Shown: piece after piece, positions 1 through 7,951 of the stretch | How positions within the stretch are numbered: the stretch's first letter is position 1 | Layout of the letters: each line of letters starts with the position of its first letter | DNA from: Actinomycetes bacterium | Lineage (GTDB): Bacteria > Actinomycetota > Acidimicrobiia > Acidimicrobiales > RAAP-2 | Assembly (NCBI GenBank): GCA_021791145.1 | Contig: JAJYXE010000007.1 | Coordinates: forward strand, 1 to 64,000 | Direction: 5' to 3' | DNA: 64,000 nucleotides | The notes under the pieces: model-generated | What the model was told of the DNA's origin: nothing | The model's database searches: none | The model's input: only the letters and a program-made list of their open reading frames with translations | Position numbers and translations under genes: made by a program

Positions 1-25
1 GGCGCGGGCAAGACTGTGCGGCGGG

Positions 26-99
26 GGGGACGTAGCCCAATCGGCAGAGGCAGGGCGCTTAAACCGCCTCCAGTGAGGGTTCGAATCCCTCCGTCCCCA
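26..99 (+). tRNA. tRNA with anticodon UAA (Leu by anticodon), class I body
   Basis: A full cloverleaf can be drawn. The 7-bp acceptor pairs 26-32 with 92-98, the D arm is 35-51, the anticodon stem pairs 53-57 with 65-69, the loop 58-64 is CTTAAAC, and the T arm is 75-91 with loop TTCGAAT. Position 99 is the A discriminator and no CCA is encoded. The anticodon TAA would read the leucine codon UUA. Leucine tRNAs are normally class II with a long variable arm, but here the variable region is only five bases (70-74), so amino-acid identity is uncertain. The pairing is good enough that this looks like a functional gene rather than a remnant. Confidence 0.85.
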
Positions 100-214
100 C
101 TCACTCACACTCGGAATTCTCGTTCCAGTTCGGCTGGTCATGCCGTCGTGGACCGTTGACAGCTGATCGGAGTCGAACCAGCTGACTCCGCAGCGCTCGA
201 CGACCGCCGCGTCC

Positions 215-345
215 GCAGCGGTGCCCCTGTTGTCCGGTGGCAACGACCATCGGCTCCAGATCGCCCGGATCCGACGTCACAAGCTCGACCCCGTCGTTCG
301 CACGAAGGACGACTGCCGCTGCGATTCCGATCATCCCGTCTCGTG
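215..345 (-). pseudogene. Remnant of a PIN-domain (VapC-like) toxin C-terminus
   Basis: The minus strand encodes a segment resembling the C-terminal half of VapC PIN domains: a DGMIGIAAA helix followed by GVELVTSDPGDL, which carries the conserved TSDPxDL signature. No N-terminal PIN half (first catalytic Asp and the Glu) and no start codon are visible, because the HxlR reading frame occupies the sequence just upstream. Beyond the match the frame runs into unrelated low-quality sequence toward the tRNA gene. The best reading is a decayed toxin-antitoxin fragment next to a tRNA. It rests on one short motif, so it could be chance. Confidence 0.35.
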
Positions 346-867
346 GGGTGAAGCGTCGTCCCGTCGCACACGGCGCGGACGGCGGCTCGCGAGGTACTCG
401 GCGGGCATCCCCGGCCCGGGCCGGACGGCAACCTCCGAGGCGTCGACCGTTCCGCAGGTTGCGCACACGATCTCCTGATGCACCGCGCCCCCACATCCTG
501 AGTGCTCGTACAGGATCGGTGGACCTTGGGGGCTCGCCCAGCGATCGCCCCACGCAGTCAGCGCGATCAAGGCCGGTCCGAGATCACGGCCCTGCTCGGT
601 GAGCACGTACTCGTACTGCACGGGGCGGGCGGAGTACCGACGGCGCTCCATGATCCCAGCCGCCACGAAGGCATCGAGGCGCGCGGCGAGGACGTTGGTG
701 GCCACGCCGAGGTTGTGCTGAAAGTCGCCGAAGCGGGTGACCCCCGCGAAGAGCGCGTCTCGGACGATGAGCAGGCTCCAGCGCTCCCCGACCACGTCGA
801 GGGCACGAGCGATCGAGCACACCTGTTCGTCGTAGGTCTTCCCGAGCACCGACGGCCACTCTACCAC
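331..867 (-). CDS. HxlR-family winged-helix transcriptional regulator
   Basis: About 178 aa from GTG 867. Residues about 10-105 form a HxlR winged helix, with YDEQVCSIARALDVVGERW, then the TRFGDFQ and GVATNVLAARL segments and the wing RPVQYEYVLTEQG. The C-terminal part (CGG, then CATCG, then RPGPGMP) is a small Cys-rich extension seen in many actinobacterial HxlR proteins that could bind a metal. A GTG at 849 is an alternative start. It is transcribed divergently from the VOC gene at 958, and a short inverted repeat lies between them, the usual layout for a HxlR protein controlling itself and its neighbour. The ligand is unknown. Confidence 0.85.
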   Translation of the reverse strand: MVEWPSVLGKTYDEQVCSIARALDVVGERWSLLIVRDALFAGVTRFGDFQHNLGVATNVLAARLDAFVAAGIMERRRYSARPVQYEYVLTEQGRDLGPALIALTAWGDRWASPQGPPILYEHSGCGGAVHQEIVCATCGTVDASEVAVRPGPGMPAEYLASRRPRRVRRDDASPHETG

Positions 868-870
868 CCA

Positions 871-887
871 ACTTGCATCACACAAGC
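871..887. promoter_or_regulatory. Candidate HxlR operator (CTTG-N7-CAAG inverted repeat)
   Basis: CTTG at 872-875 and CAAG at 883-886 form an inverted repeat just upstream of the HxlR start (867) and in the divergent gap before the VOC gene (958). HxlR proteins bind palindromes in such gaps. The half-sites are short, so this is a position-supported suggestion. Confidence 0.35.
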
Positions 888-957
888 GGCCCGGAGTACA
901 ATGACTCCGCCGGCGAGTTCGATGATGAAAGGTGCTGGGGCAGAAAGGGGCGGACCG

Positions 958-1398
958 GTGGCGTCGTCGACTGAAGTGCGCGAATCCATGGTGCCTTGCC
1001 GGGACCCGCTCGGGGGATCGACAGGCGTCGCGAGCTTCTTCGTGCGGCTCGCTCCGGTGCTCAACGTTCGAGATCTGAAGGCAGAGCGCGCCTTCTACGA
1101 GCGACTCGGGTTGCCGGTCACGTATGAGGGAGACGAGTACCCCGACTTCATCGCGTTTGGCACCGGGGACATGGAGTTCGGAATCCAGCAATCACCGGAT
1201 GCAAACGACCCTCCGAGCGTGCTGACCTGGCAGATCATGGTCTCAGACGTCGACGCAGCATTGGAGCGGTGTCACAATGCGGGCCTGCGTTGTGAGCTGG
1301 AGCAGAACAACCCGGCACCGGGGTGGACCTATCGGCGCATCATCCTCGAAACTCCAAGCGGCTACCGACTGGCCCTCGAAGGTCCGAACGAGACCTGA
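958..1398 (+). CDS. VOC-superfamily (glyoxalase/bleomycin-resistance-like) protein
   Basis: About 146 aa from GTG 958, chosen because AGAAAGGGG at 942-950 is a good Shine-Dalgarno site; ATG 901 would give an unsupported extension. After roughly 25 nonconserved residues comes one VOC module: LAPVLNVRDLKAERAFYERLGLPV (first beta-alpha unit), a middle WQIMVSDVDAALE strand-helix, and a final ILETPSGYRLAL strand. The usual His metal ligand in the first strand is not evident, so a binding or resistance role is as likely as catalysis. It is divergent from the HxlR regulator, which probably controls it. The substrate cannot be named. Confidence 0.8.
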   Translation: MASSTEVRESMVPCRDPLGGSTGVASFFVRLAPVLNVRDLKAERAFYERLGLPVTYEGDEYPDFIAFGTGDMEFGIQQSPDANDPPSVLTWQIMVSDVDAALERCHNAGLRCELEQNNPAPGWTYRRIILETPSGYRLALEGPNET

Positions 1399-1467
1399 AG
1401 GAGCCGAGAAGGTTCCGAACCCTCCGAGCGGCCCCGCTCCGGACCGGCCTCGGCGGCCGACATCGCA

Positions 1468-3090
1468 TCAGTCGCCCGTCGGGCCAGAAGCCATGCCCGC
1501 AACCCCCGGCAAGGGGGCGACGGACTCCCACACGGCGAGCTCGTCGTTTCGCGGTGCCCGCTCCACTCCGACGGAGCGACCGAAGACCATCGTGGCACGC
1601 TCGTCACCGTCCCACGCCGGCCATCGGCCCACCGCCGAATTGGAGGGGTCGAGCGACCGCGCGAAGGAGACCCAGGAGTCCCGCATGGCGGCGGACAAGG
1701 TATCCGCCCGGATGCGGGAGCCCGGTCCGGCGCTGGCGTTCCCCTCGCCGCCCCCGCCGCGGGTCTCGGCTCCGTCGCCTCCCCCGACGACGAACGGGGA
1801 GATGCCGGGATCGGCGTAGGTGCCGAAGACGAAAGGGATCTCGAGCGCGTGCGTCGCGCCGAGGGTCCCGCCGAACGCGGGCGATTCCCAGGTGAACAGG
1901 TAGACGTAGGTGCGGGGGCTGTGCGCACGCAGCGCTGCCGCGAGCCGAAGGGACGGCCAGCGGAAGACGATGTCGCTCCCAGCCGCGACCCACAGCCCAC
2001 GCGGTGTCGCCGGCTCGCCGCGCTTGGAGAGCACTCCGCGGTAGTGGTCGACGACCCGGTCCGAGGGGACGTATGGCGCGGACCGCTCGAGGCGCTCATG
2101 CAGCGACGCGCGGTCCATCGCGTGCGTCGAAGGGTCGCTCAGCGCGAAGAACGTCATCTCGTCGCGGTTCGTTCCCACGATCGTGGCCACGCTTGCGGCC
2201 GCACCGCCGCTGACCGCCCGGATCGGTGTCACGGGCAGCGTCGCACCGTCGACGACCGGGAGGAGCGGTTGGGGAAGTTCGCCGGCCCGCGGCGGGCGGC
2301 GGGACAGGGCGCCGAGCGCGGCGACGAGCTCTTGTGGAGGCACCGCCTCGAGCGCGTCGCGGGACACCTCTGGCATGCCGAGCTCTCGGACGAAGGACGC
2401 CGCGACCTCCGCCGCGCGCGGCGCGCTGAGCGTGTACGGCGGCCCGCTCTGGACGATCGCGCCGCCGAAGAGGCCGCGCGCATCGGGCGCGGCGAGGAGC
2501 GCCGAGATGCACATGGCGCCCGCCGATTCGCCGAACACGGTCACCTTGGACGGGTCGCCGCCGAACGACGCGATGTGGTCGCGCACCCAGCGGAGGGCGG
2601 CGATCTGGTCGAGCAGCGCCCAGTTGGCCGATACGCCCGTCCCCGACCCAAGCGCTGGGTGCGCGAGGAACCCCAGCGCGCCGAGCCGGTAGTTGACGTT
2701 CACGACCACGACGTCGCCCTCGGCTGACAGGCGGCGAGGGCGGTAGATGACGCTGCCGGCGGTCCCCGACGTGAAGCCGCCGCCGTGCACCCACACGAGC
2801 ACGGGCCGGCGCGACGCGTCGAGGCCTGGCGTCCAGACGCTCAGGTGGAGGCAGTCCTCGCTCTGCTCCACGGGGTCACCCGGCAAGGAGGCAGCAGGCA
2901 GGGGCTGGGGGGCGAGCGGGCCGGGTTCGCGGGCGTCACGCACGCCCGACCACGGCTCGGGCCGCTGAGGCGGTCGCCAGCGAAGCCGCCCGCGCGGGGC
3001 GCGCGCGTAGGGCACCCCGAGGAACGCCCAGAGCCCGCCGTCCTCGTGGCCGCGCACCCATCCCCCGTCGACAGCGACCGTGCCGTCCAC
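1468..3090 (-). CDS. Type B carboxylesterase
   Basis: 540 aa from GTG 3090, an alpha/beta hydrolase of the carboxylesterase/p-nitrobenzyl esterase family that hydrolyses carboxylic esters. Visible features are LGVPYA near residue 25, the EDCLHLSVW signature at 78-86, the oxyanion-hole HGGGF at 102-106, the nucleophile Ser189 in GESAG, the acid Glu311 in NRDE and His414 in ATHALEIPF, giving a complete triad. Length matches the family. There is no obvious signal peptide, so it is probably cytoplasmic. A Gly/Glu-rich insert (about 434-455) looks like a surface loop. It starts 11 bases after the GT2 gene ends and is probably in the same transcript. The physiological ester is unknown. Confidence 0.92.
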   Translation of the reverse strand: MDGTVAVDGGWVRGHEDGGLWAFLGVPYARAPRGRLRWRPPQRPEPWSGVRDAREPGPLAPQPLPAASLPGDPVEQSEDCLHLSVWTPGLDASRRPVLVWVHGGGFTSGTAGSVIYRPRRLSAEGDVVVVNVNYRLGALGFLAHPALGSGTGVSANWALLDQIAALRWVRDHIASFGGDPSKVTVFGESAGAMCISALLAAPDARGLFGGAIVQSGPPYTLSAPRAAEVAASFVRELGMPEVSRDALEAVPPQELVAALGALSRRPPRAGELPQPLLPVVDGATLPVTPIRAVSGGAAASVATIVGTNRDEMTFFALSDPSTHAMDRASLHERLERSAPYVPSDRVVDHYRGVLSKRGEPATPRGLWVAAGSDIVFRWPSLRLAAALRAHSPRTYVYLFTWESPAFGGTLGATHALEIPFVFGTYADPGISPFVVGGGDGAETRGGGGEGNASAGPGSRIRADTLSAAMRDSWVSFARSLDPSNSAVGRWPAWDGDERATMVFGRSVGVERAPRNDELAVWESVAPLPGVAGMASGPTGD

Positions 3091-3101
3091 GGTCGCGAAC
3101 C

Positions 3102-4004
3102 CTACCGGCGCGAGGTCGTCAGAGCGGCGGGCTTGAAGGTGCGCTCGACTCGCCGGCGTGCGCGTCCGGCCAGGAAAGGAAGGAGGTGGCGGACCGCCGC
3201 TTGGGGGACCGCGTCGGCGAGACCCGCCTCGCCGAGCTCGGCGAGGCAGGCGCGCGCGGCTCGACGGTCATGGGCGAGGAGGTAGGCGAGGGCGAAGCGC
3301 AGGTGGTGCCAGGCCATCACCGCCCTCCCGTCGCCAACGGGCGGATCGCCCAGCTCTCGCCGGAGCATCGCCAGCCCCGTTCGGTACACCCGCTCGAGCG
3401 CCTTGCTGTAGCCGGTCGCGACGTCGGTGTACCGCACGAACGGCCAGTCGAGCTTCACGACCCGGCCCTGGCGGGACACGCGGAGCCACAGGTCCCAGTC
3501 CTCGACCCCGTCCAGGGAAGGGTCGAAGCCCCCTGCCCCGAAGAACGCGTCGCGACGCAGCAGCACCGTCGACGTCTGGAAGCGGTTGAGCACCAGGATC
3601 TCCGAGGTGGTGAGCACGGAGGTCGGGAGCGGCCGGGGCACCGGCGAGGTCACCAGCTCGCGCGCCCAGTCGGTGGCGACCAGCACCACGTCGTCGTCCG
3701 CCGCGCCGAGCTGGTGCTCGAGCTTCTCGGGATGCCACTCGTCGTCCGCGTCGAGGAAGGCGACCCAGTTGCCCGACGAGGCGGCGACGCCCGCGTTCCT
3801 CGCCGCAGACGGGCCGCCCTGGGGCTGCGAGACCAAGCGAACGGGACCGCCCAGGCTCGCGACGACTGTGGGCGTCGCGTCGGTCGAGCCGTCATCGACG
3901 ACCACCACCTCGTCGGGCGGGCACGTCTGGCGCAGCGCGGAGCGCACCGCTGCGGCGACCGTCGGCGCGGCGTCGTGCGCGGGGACGACGACGCTCAGAG
4001 GCAC
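3102..4004 (-). CDS. GT2-family glycosyltransferase
   Basis: 300 aa from a GTG that overlaps the 3' end of the murE-like gene by 10 bases. This is a GT-A fold inverting glycosyltransferase: SVVVPAHDAAPTV at the N-terminus, the nucleotide-binding VVDDGSTD around 35-42, GPSAARNAG at 64-72, the DXD-type metal site LDADDEW at 84-90, and a VEDWDLWLR acceptor-side helix near 160. The C-terminal region has no clear membrane segments, so the protein is probably cytosolic or peripheral. Co-translation with a Mur ligase-like gene suggests a cell-envelope acceptor, but donor and acceptor cannot be identified. Confidence 0.9.
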   Translation of the reverse strand: MPLSVVVPAHDAAPTVAAAVRSALRQTCPPDEVVVVDDGSTDATPTVVASLGGPVRLVSQPQGGPSAARNAGVAASSGNWVAFLDADDEWHPEKLEHQLGAADDDVVLVATDWARELVTSPVPRPLPTSVLTTSEILVLNRFQTSTVLLRRDAFFGAGGFDPSLDGVEDWDLWLRVSRQGRVVKLDWPFVRYTDVATGYSKALERVYRTGLAMLRRELGDPPVGDGRAVMAWHHLRFALAYLLAHDRRAARACLAELGEAGLADAVPQAAVRHLLPFLAGRARRRVERTFKPAALTTSRR

Positions 4005-5533
4005 GCGGGGCCCTCCACGCCAGCGCGCGCGAGCACCGCCTCCCTCGCCGCCACCCGGTCGTCGAGCTGGACGGTCTCACTTCCGATGTGCTGGAACTGC
4101 TCATGCCCGCGGCCGACGACGAGCACGACGTCGCCCGGCTCGGACTCCTCGACCGCACGCTCGATCGCCGCCCGTCGGTCAGGCTCGACGACCACGTCGG
4201 CGCGATGCTCGGCCTGGAGCGTGCCGCCGTAGAGGGCGCGGATGATCTCGGCGATCGGCTCCTCTCCCGGGCTGTCGGTGGTGAGGAACACGCGATCGGC
4301 TGCGGCGGCGACCCTCCCCGTCTCTGGGCGCTTCCCTTTGTCGCGTCCGCCGCGCGCGCCGAGCACGACCGAGACGCGCCCCGTCGAGATGCGTCGAGCG
4401 GTGTCGATGAGCGCAGCGAGCGCGTCGGGAGTGTGCGCGTAGTCGACCACCACCAAGAAGGGTTGACCGGCGTCGACCAGCTCGAAGCGTCCGGGGGGCG
4501 GAGGCGCCGCCGCGATCGCGGCCACCGCCAGCTCGGGAGCCACCCCGAGGGCGCGCGCCGCCAGGTACGCGGCCGCCACGTTGGCGCCGTTGACCCTCCC
4601 GACGAGGGGGCTCGAGAGCCGGACCGTGCCGTCAGGAGAGGCGAGCTCGACCGCGATGCCCGCAAGGCCCCGCTCCTCCACCGAGAAGCGCGCGTCGGCA
4701 CCAGGGTCCCGGCCGAACGTCGTGACGGGGACCGCGAGCCCTCGAGCCAGCTCCCGACCCCACCGGTCGTCGACGCACACGATCGCGGCGCGGCAACGCG
4801 ACGGTTCGAACAGGCGCGCCTTTGCCTCAAGGTACGCCTCCATGGAGCCGTGGTAGTCCAGGTGCTCGCGGGTCAGGTTCGTGAAGACGCCCACGTCGAC
4901 CTCGACGCCGTCCATCCGCCGCTGGTCGAGGCCGTGGGAGGACGCCTCCATCGTGACCGCGCGTACGCCCGCTCGCACCATCTGGTGCAGGATCCATTGG
5001 AGGTCCGGCGCCTGCGGCGTGGTGAGGCTGGTGCCAAGCGTGCGGCCGAGAAAGTGGCTGCCGACGGTCCCGACCTGCCCTGCGGGGATGCCCGACGCGC
5101 TCAGGCAGTGGCGCAGGATGCTGCAGGTGGTGGTCTTCCCGTTGGTGCCGGTGACCGCGACGACCGCGAGCTGCGACGAAGGTCGGCCGTAGAACGCCGC
5201 CGACATCGGACCGATCGCCGCGCGGACCGAGGGGACGACGAGCTGCGCGACGTCCAGCGCGAACGGTTGCTCGACGACCAGCGCGATCGCGCCCGCCGCC
5301 ACCGCGTCTCGAGCATGATCGTGCCCGTCGGTCCGCGTGCCCCTCAGGGCGAAGAAGAGCGAGCCGTCGACGACCTTGCGGCTGTCGTAGGAGATCCCCC
5401 TCACCAGCGCGTCCCCCTCGAGCGTCCCGCCGGGGACCACGCGTGCAAGCTCGCTCAGCGCCACTGCGGGGGGCGGCCCCGCGACGAGGGCTCTCGTCGA
5501 CGCGGGGGCACCCGGCACGCGCACGGCGGACAT
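3995..5533 (-). CDS. murE: MurE-family UDP-MurNAc-tripeptide ligase (Mur ligase)
   Basis: 512 aa from ATG 5533, preceded by AGAGGGAA. It has all Mur ligase landmarks: N-terminal UDP-binding SYDSRKV at 49-54, P-loop GTNGKTTT at 129-136, TTPQAPDL at 171-178, EASSHGLDQRR at 196-206, NLTREHLDYHG at 219-229, EAKARLF and GRGHEQFQ near 474-481. Such enzymes add the third stem-peptide residue to UDP-MurNAc-Ala-Glu. The substrate-selecting DNPR (diaminopimelate) or DNPA (lysine) motif reads DSPG at 420-423 here, so the amino acid added is uncertain. No other division/cell-wall (dcw) cluster genes adjoin it. It may be a second MurE or a related ligase acting on a different precursor. Confidence 0.85.
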   Translation of the reverse strand: MSAVRVPGAPASTRALVAGPPPAVALSELARVVPGGTLEGDALVRGISYDSRKVVDGSLFFALRGTRTDGHDHARDAVAAGAIALVVEQPFALDVAQLVVPSVRAAIGPMSAAFYGRPSSQLAVVAVTGTNGKTTTCSILRHCLSASGIPAGQVGTVGSHFLGRTLGTSLTTPQAPDLQWILHQMVRAGVRAVTMEASSHGLDQRRMDGVEVDVGVFTNLTREHLDYHGSMEAYLEAKARLFEPSRCRAAIVCVDDRWGRELARGLAVPVTTFGRDPGADARFSVEERGLAGIAVELASPDGTVRLSSPLVGRVNGANVAAAYLAARALGVAPELAVAAIAAAPPPPGRFELVDAGQPFLVVVDYAHTPDALAALIDTARRISTGRVSVVLGARGGRDKGKRPETGRVAAAADRVFLTTDSPGEEPIAEIIRALYGGTLQAEHRADVVVEPDRRAAIERAVEESEPGDVVLVVGRGHEQFQHIGSETVQLDDRVAAREAVLARAGVEGPACL

Positions 5534-5639
5534 TCTTCCCTCTTTCGCCTTACAAGCAAATGACGGCCCCGCCGCTCGCGACGCGTCCGTGCCCGCGGCA
5601 CGCGGCGGGCACGCTGCAGAACTGCAACGCGATCGTCCC

Positions 5640-5668
5640 TTGGCGCCTGTGGGCGCTGAGGCTAGAGT
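5640..5668 (+). promoter_or_regulatory. Promoter of the NlpC/P60 gene, leaderless
   Basis: TTGGCG (5640-5645), a 17-base spacer and TAGAGT (5663-5668) lie 7 bases before GTG 5676, so transcription would start on or next to the start codon. This is the best -35/-10 pair I see in the window. Confidence 0.6.
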
Positions 5669-5675
5669 TGCCCGT

Positions 5676-6929
5676 GTGGCTGGTGTGAAATGTCGGACCC
5701 CTCGCCGCACGCTCGCACGGAGCCTTGCAGCGGGTGCCCTCGCATGCCTGCTCGCCGGCACCTTCGCCGCCGCGACCGCCGGCGCCACACAGTTCACAAC
5801 AGGCGCGGCCCAGGCGAAGGTCCACCAGACCCAGACCCAGATCACACAGATCCAGCAGAAGATAGCCCAAGAGCAGGAGCAGTCCGCGGTCCTCGGCCAG
5901 GAGTACGACGCGGAGATGACACACCTGCAAGCCATCCGTACGGCGATCGCTGCGACCGACAGCCGGCTGTCCCAGGTCCGCAGGACGATCGTCACCGACA
6001 AGCGCGTGCTTGCGAAGGCGGCGGTCGAGGACTACGTCCTCGGTGCACAGGGGACGCAGATCACCTCGCTCTTCTCCACCTCCGCGAACACAGTCGTCAT
6101 CTCCGAGCAGTACTCGGACACCGCCGTCGGCAACCTGGACGCCGCCAAGCACGCGCTCGAGGCGGCACAGGTGACGCTCGACGCCACGAAGGCCCAGCAG
6201 CAGGCGCAGGAGGCGCAGGCGCAGGCCGCGGCGGCGCACCTGGCGACCCTCCACCAGGAGAACGAGCAGGCGGCCCAGCAGGCCCAGTCGACGCTCCAGT
6301 CCCTGAAGGGCACGCTCGGCCAGGAGGTGGCAGCCGCCGCAGAGGCCAAGGCGAAGAAGGAGGCTGCGGCGGCTGCGGCGGCTGCGGCGGCACGACGTGC
6401 GGCGGCTGCGCAAGCGGCGGCCGCCGCGGCGGCGCGGGCTGCGCAGCTCGTCAACGAGCTCGGGGGCACAACCCAGGTCGCTGCGCAGGCCGCCAACGAC
6501 GCGGCCGCCGCCGCGGGCGGTCCGTCGGTCGGGTTCAGCGGGACATCGACTGCCGCCGGCCGGGCGGCGGTGCAGGCCGCCGAGTCTCAGCTCGGGGTGC
6601 CCTACGTCTGGGGAGGAGAGTCCCCCGGTGTCGGCTTCGACTGCTCGGGGCTGACCCAGTGGTCGTGGGCGCAGGCCGGCGTCGCGATCCCGCGCACCTC
6701 CCAGACCCAGTACGCAACCGTCCCACGCGTCTCGCTCACAGACCTCCAGCCCGGCGACCTTCTCTTCTACTTCAACCTCGACGGCACAGGCACCGTCGAC
6801 CACGTCGTGATGTACGTGGGGTCGGGGCCCTACGGGAGCCAGACGGTGATCCAGGCTCCCTACACGGGATCGACCGTGTCCTACGACGCCCTCTACACCA
6901 ACGGACTGGTGGGCGCGGGCCAGCCCTGA
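5676..6929 (+). CDS. Secreted NlpC/P60 peptidoglycan endopeptidase (RipA-like)
   Basis: 417 aa from GTG 5676 (GTG 5685 is also possible). An Arg-rich start plus a hydrophobic stretch (about 14-38) forms a signal peptide ending near ATAGA. Residues 45-270 are a long coiled coil rich in Gln and Ala, with a nearly pure Ala segment at 230-255. The C-terminal 120 residues are an NlpC/P60 domain: GVPYVWGG, catalytic Cys323 in FDCSGL, LQPGDLLF and His376 in VDHVVMY. By family it cleaves the D-Glu/DAP bond of peptidoglycan stems during cell separation, with the coiled coil acting as regulator or inhibitor, as in RipA. It is divergent from the murE-like operon across 142 bases. Confidence 0.92.
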   Translation: MAGVKCRTPRRTLARSLAAGALACLLAGTFAAATAGATQFTTGAAQAKVHQTQTQITQIQQKIAQEQEQSAVLGQEYDAEMTHLQAIRTAIAATDSRLSQVRRTIVTDKRVLAKAAVEDYVLGAQGTQITSLFSTSANTVVISEQYSDTAVGNLDAAKHALEAAQVTLDATKAQQQAQEAQAQAAAAHLATLHQENEQAAQQAQSTLQSLKGTLGQEVAAAAEAKAKKEAAAAAAAAAARRAAAAQAAAAAAARAAQLVNELGGTTQVAAQAANDAAAAAGGPSVGFSGTSTAAGRAAVQAAESQLGVPYVWGGESPGVGFDCSGLTQWSWAQAGVAIPRTSQTQYATVPRVSLTDLQPGDLLFYFNLDGTGTVDHVVMYVGSGPYGSQTVIQAPYTGSTVSYDALYTNGLVGAGQP

Positions 6930-6974
6930 GCGCCCTTGGCGCCGCGGGCTCGCCCCGCGCCCCCCGCGCGTCGG

Positions 6975-6980
6975 TACGCT
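6975..6980 (+). promoter_or_regulatory. -10 box TACGCT, leaderless start of the acyltransferase
   Basis: TACGCT ends 6 bases before GTG 6987. No convincing -35 is seen and there is no Shine-Dalgarno site. Confidence 0.45.
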
Positions 6981-6986
6981 TGCGTT

Positions 6987-7928
6987 GTGAGCTCTCGCCG
7001 GGACGCCGCCACCCGGCCCCGCGCGGCCCCTGAGGTCGTCCCCCTCAGGGCCCCCGAGCCTGCAGGCCCACGTTCGAGTGCTCCGGCGCCCCGTGCTCCG
7101 GCGCCCCGCGCTCCGGGCCCCCGCGCTCTCCCCGAGGACCCGAGGCGATCGGACGTCGACGAGTGGGGCCGGTCCGAACGGGTGCGCGCGGTCGCGCGGC
7201 GCCTCTTCCAGCCGGTCTATTCGAGCTGGTTCCGCTGCGAGTGGGAGAGCCTCGAGAAGGTGCCCGCGTCGGGCGGCGCGCTGCTCGTCGGTAACCACGC
7301 GGGCGCGATCCCCACCGACGCCCCAGTGGTCATGCACGGCATCGAGGCCGAGCTCGGCCGGCCCGTCTACGGGCTCGCCGACTACTTCTTCCGCACGGTA
7401 CCGGTCGTCGGGACGCTGTGGAGCCGGGCGGGAGGCGTCCCGGCTCGCCCCGACAACGCGTACCGGCTGCTCCACGACCAAGACCAGCTCGCCCTCGTCT
7501 TCCCCGAAGGCGTGAAGGGCCCGTCGAAGCCCTACTCGGACCGCTACCAGCTCCGGCGCTTCGGCCGGGGCGGCTTCGTCGAGATCGCGATGCGTGCGGG
7601 GGTGCCTGTCGTCCCGATCGCCATCGTGGGCTCGGAAGAGACGATGCCCGTCCTCTGGCAGCTCCCCCACGTCGCGCGCGCGCTGGGGCTCCCCTACGTG
7701 CCGGTGACGGCCAACATGCTCGTCATGGGCCCCCTCGGGCTGCTCGTGCCCTTCCCGGCGAAGTACCGGCTACGGGTGCTCGACCCGGTGACCTTCGACG
7801 ACACGCCGCCCGACCAGGAGCGTTACCCCAAAGGCCGGGTCATCGAGGAGGCAGAGCGGATCCGCCAGACGATGCAGGCCGCGCTCTACGACATGCTGAG
7901 CCGGCGCCGCAGCGTCTGGCTCGGCTGA
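6987..7928 (+). CDS. Lysophospholipid/glycerol acyltransferase (PlsC-superfamily, MGAT-like)
   Basis: 313 aa from the leaderless GTG 6987. The first ~50 residues are a Pro/Ala/Arg low-complexity tail with an APAPRAP repeat. The acyltransferase core starts near 75. NHAGAIPTDA at 103-112 is the HX(n)D catalytic block in the longer form found in diacylglycerol/MGAT-like members, and FPEG at 172-175 contacts the acceptor phosphate. There is no clear transmembrane helix beyond short hydrophobic patches. It is followed after 23 bases by an epimerase-like gene. The pairing resembles M. tuberculosis Rv0502/Rv0501 from memory, implying a shared, still unclear role in envelope lipid metabolism. Confidence 0.87.
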   Translation: MSSRRDAATRPRAAPEVVPLRAPEPAGPRSSAPAPRAPAPRAPGPRALPEDPRRSDVDEWGRSERVRAVARRLFQPVYSSWFRCEWESLEKVPASGGALLVGNHAGAIPTDAPVVMHGIEAELGRPVYGLADYFFRTVPVVGTLWSRAGGVPARPDNAYRLLHDQDQLALVFPEGVKGPSKPYSDRYQLRRFGRGGFVEIAMRAGVPVVPIAIVGSEETMPVLWQLPHVARALGLPYVPVTANMLVMGPLGLLVPFPAKYRLRVLDPVTFDDTPPDQERYPKGRVIEEAERIRQTMQAALYDMLSRRRSVWLG

Positions 7929-7951
7929 CGGACTCCGGAGGCGGATGGACG

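Noticed and set aside
5550..7670. 706-codon minus-strand frame opposite the NlpC/P60 and acyltransferase genes
   Set aside because: It is a shadow of two real genes and lacks family motifs.
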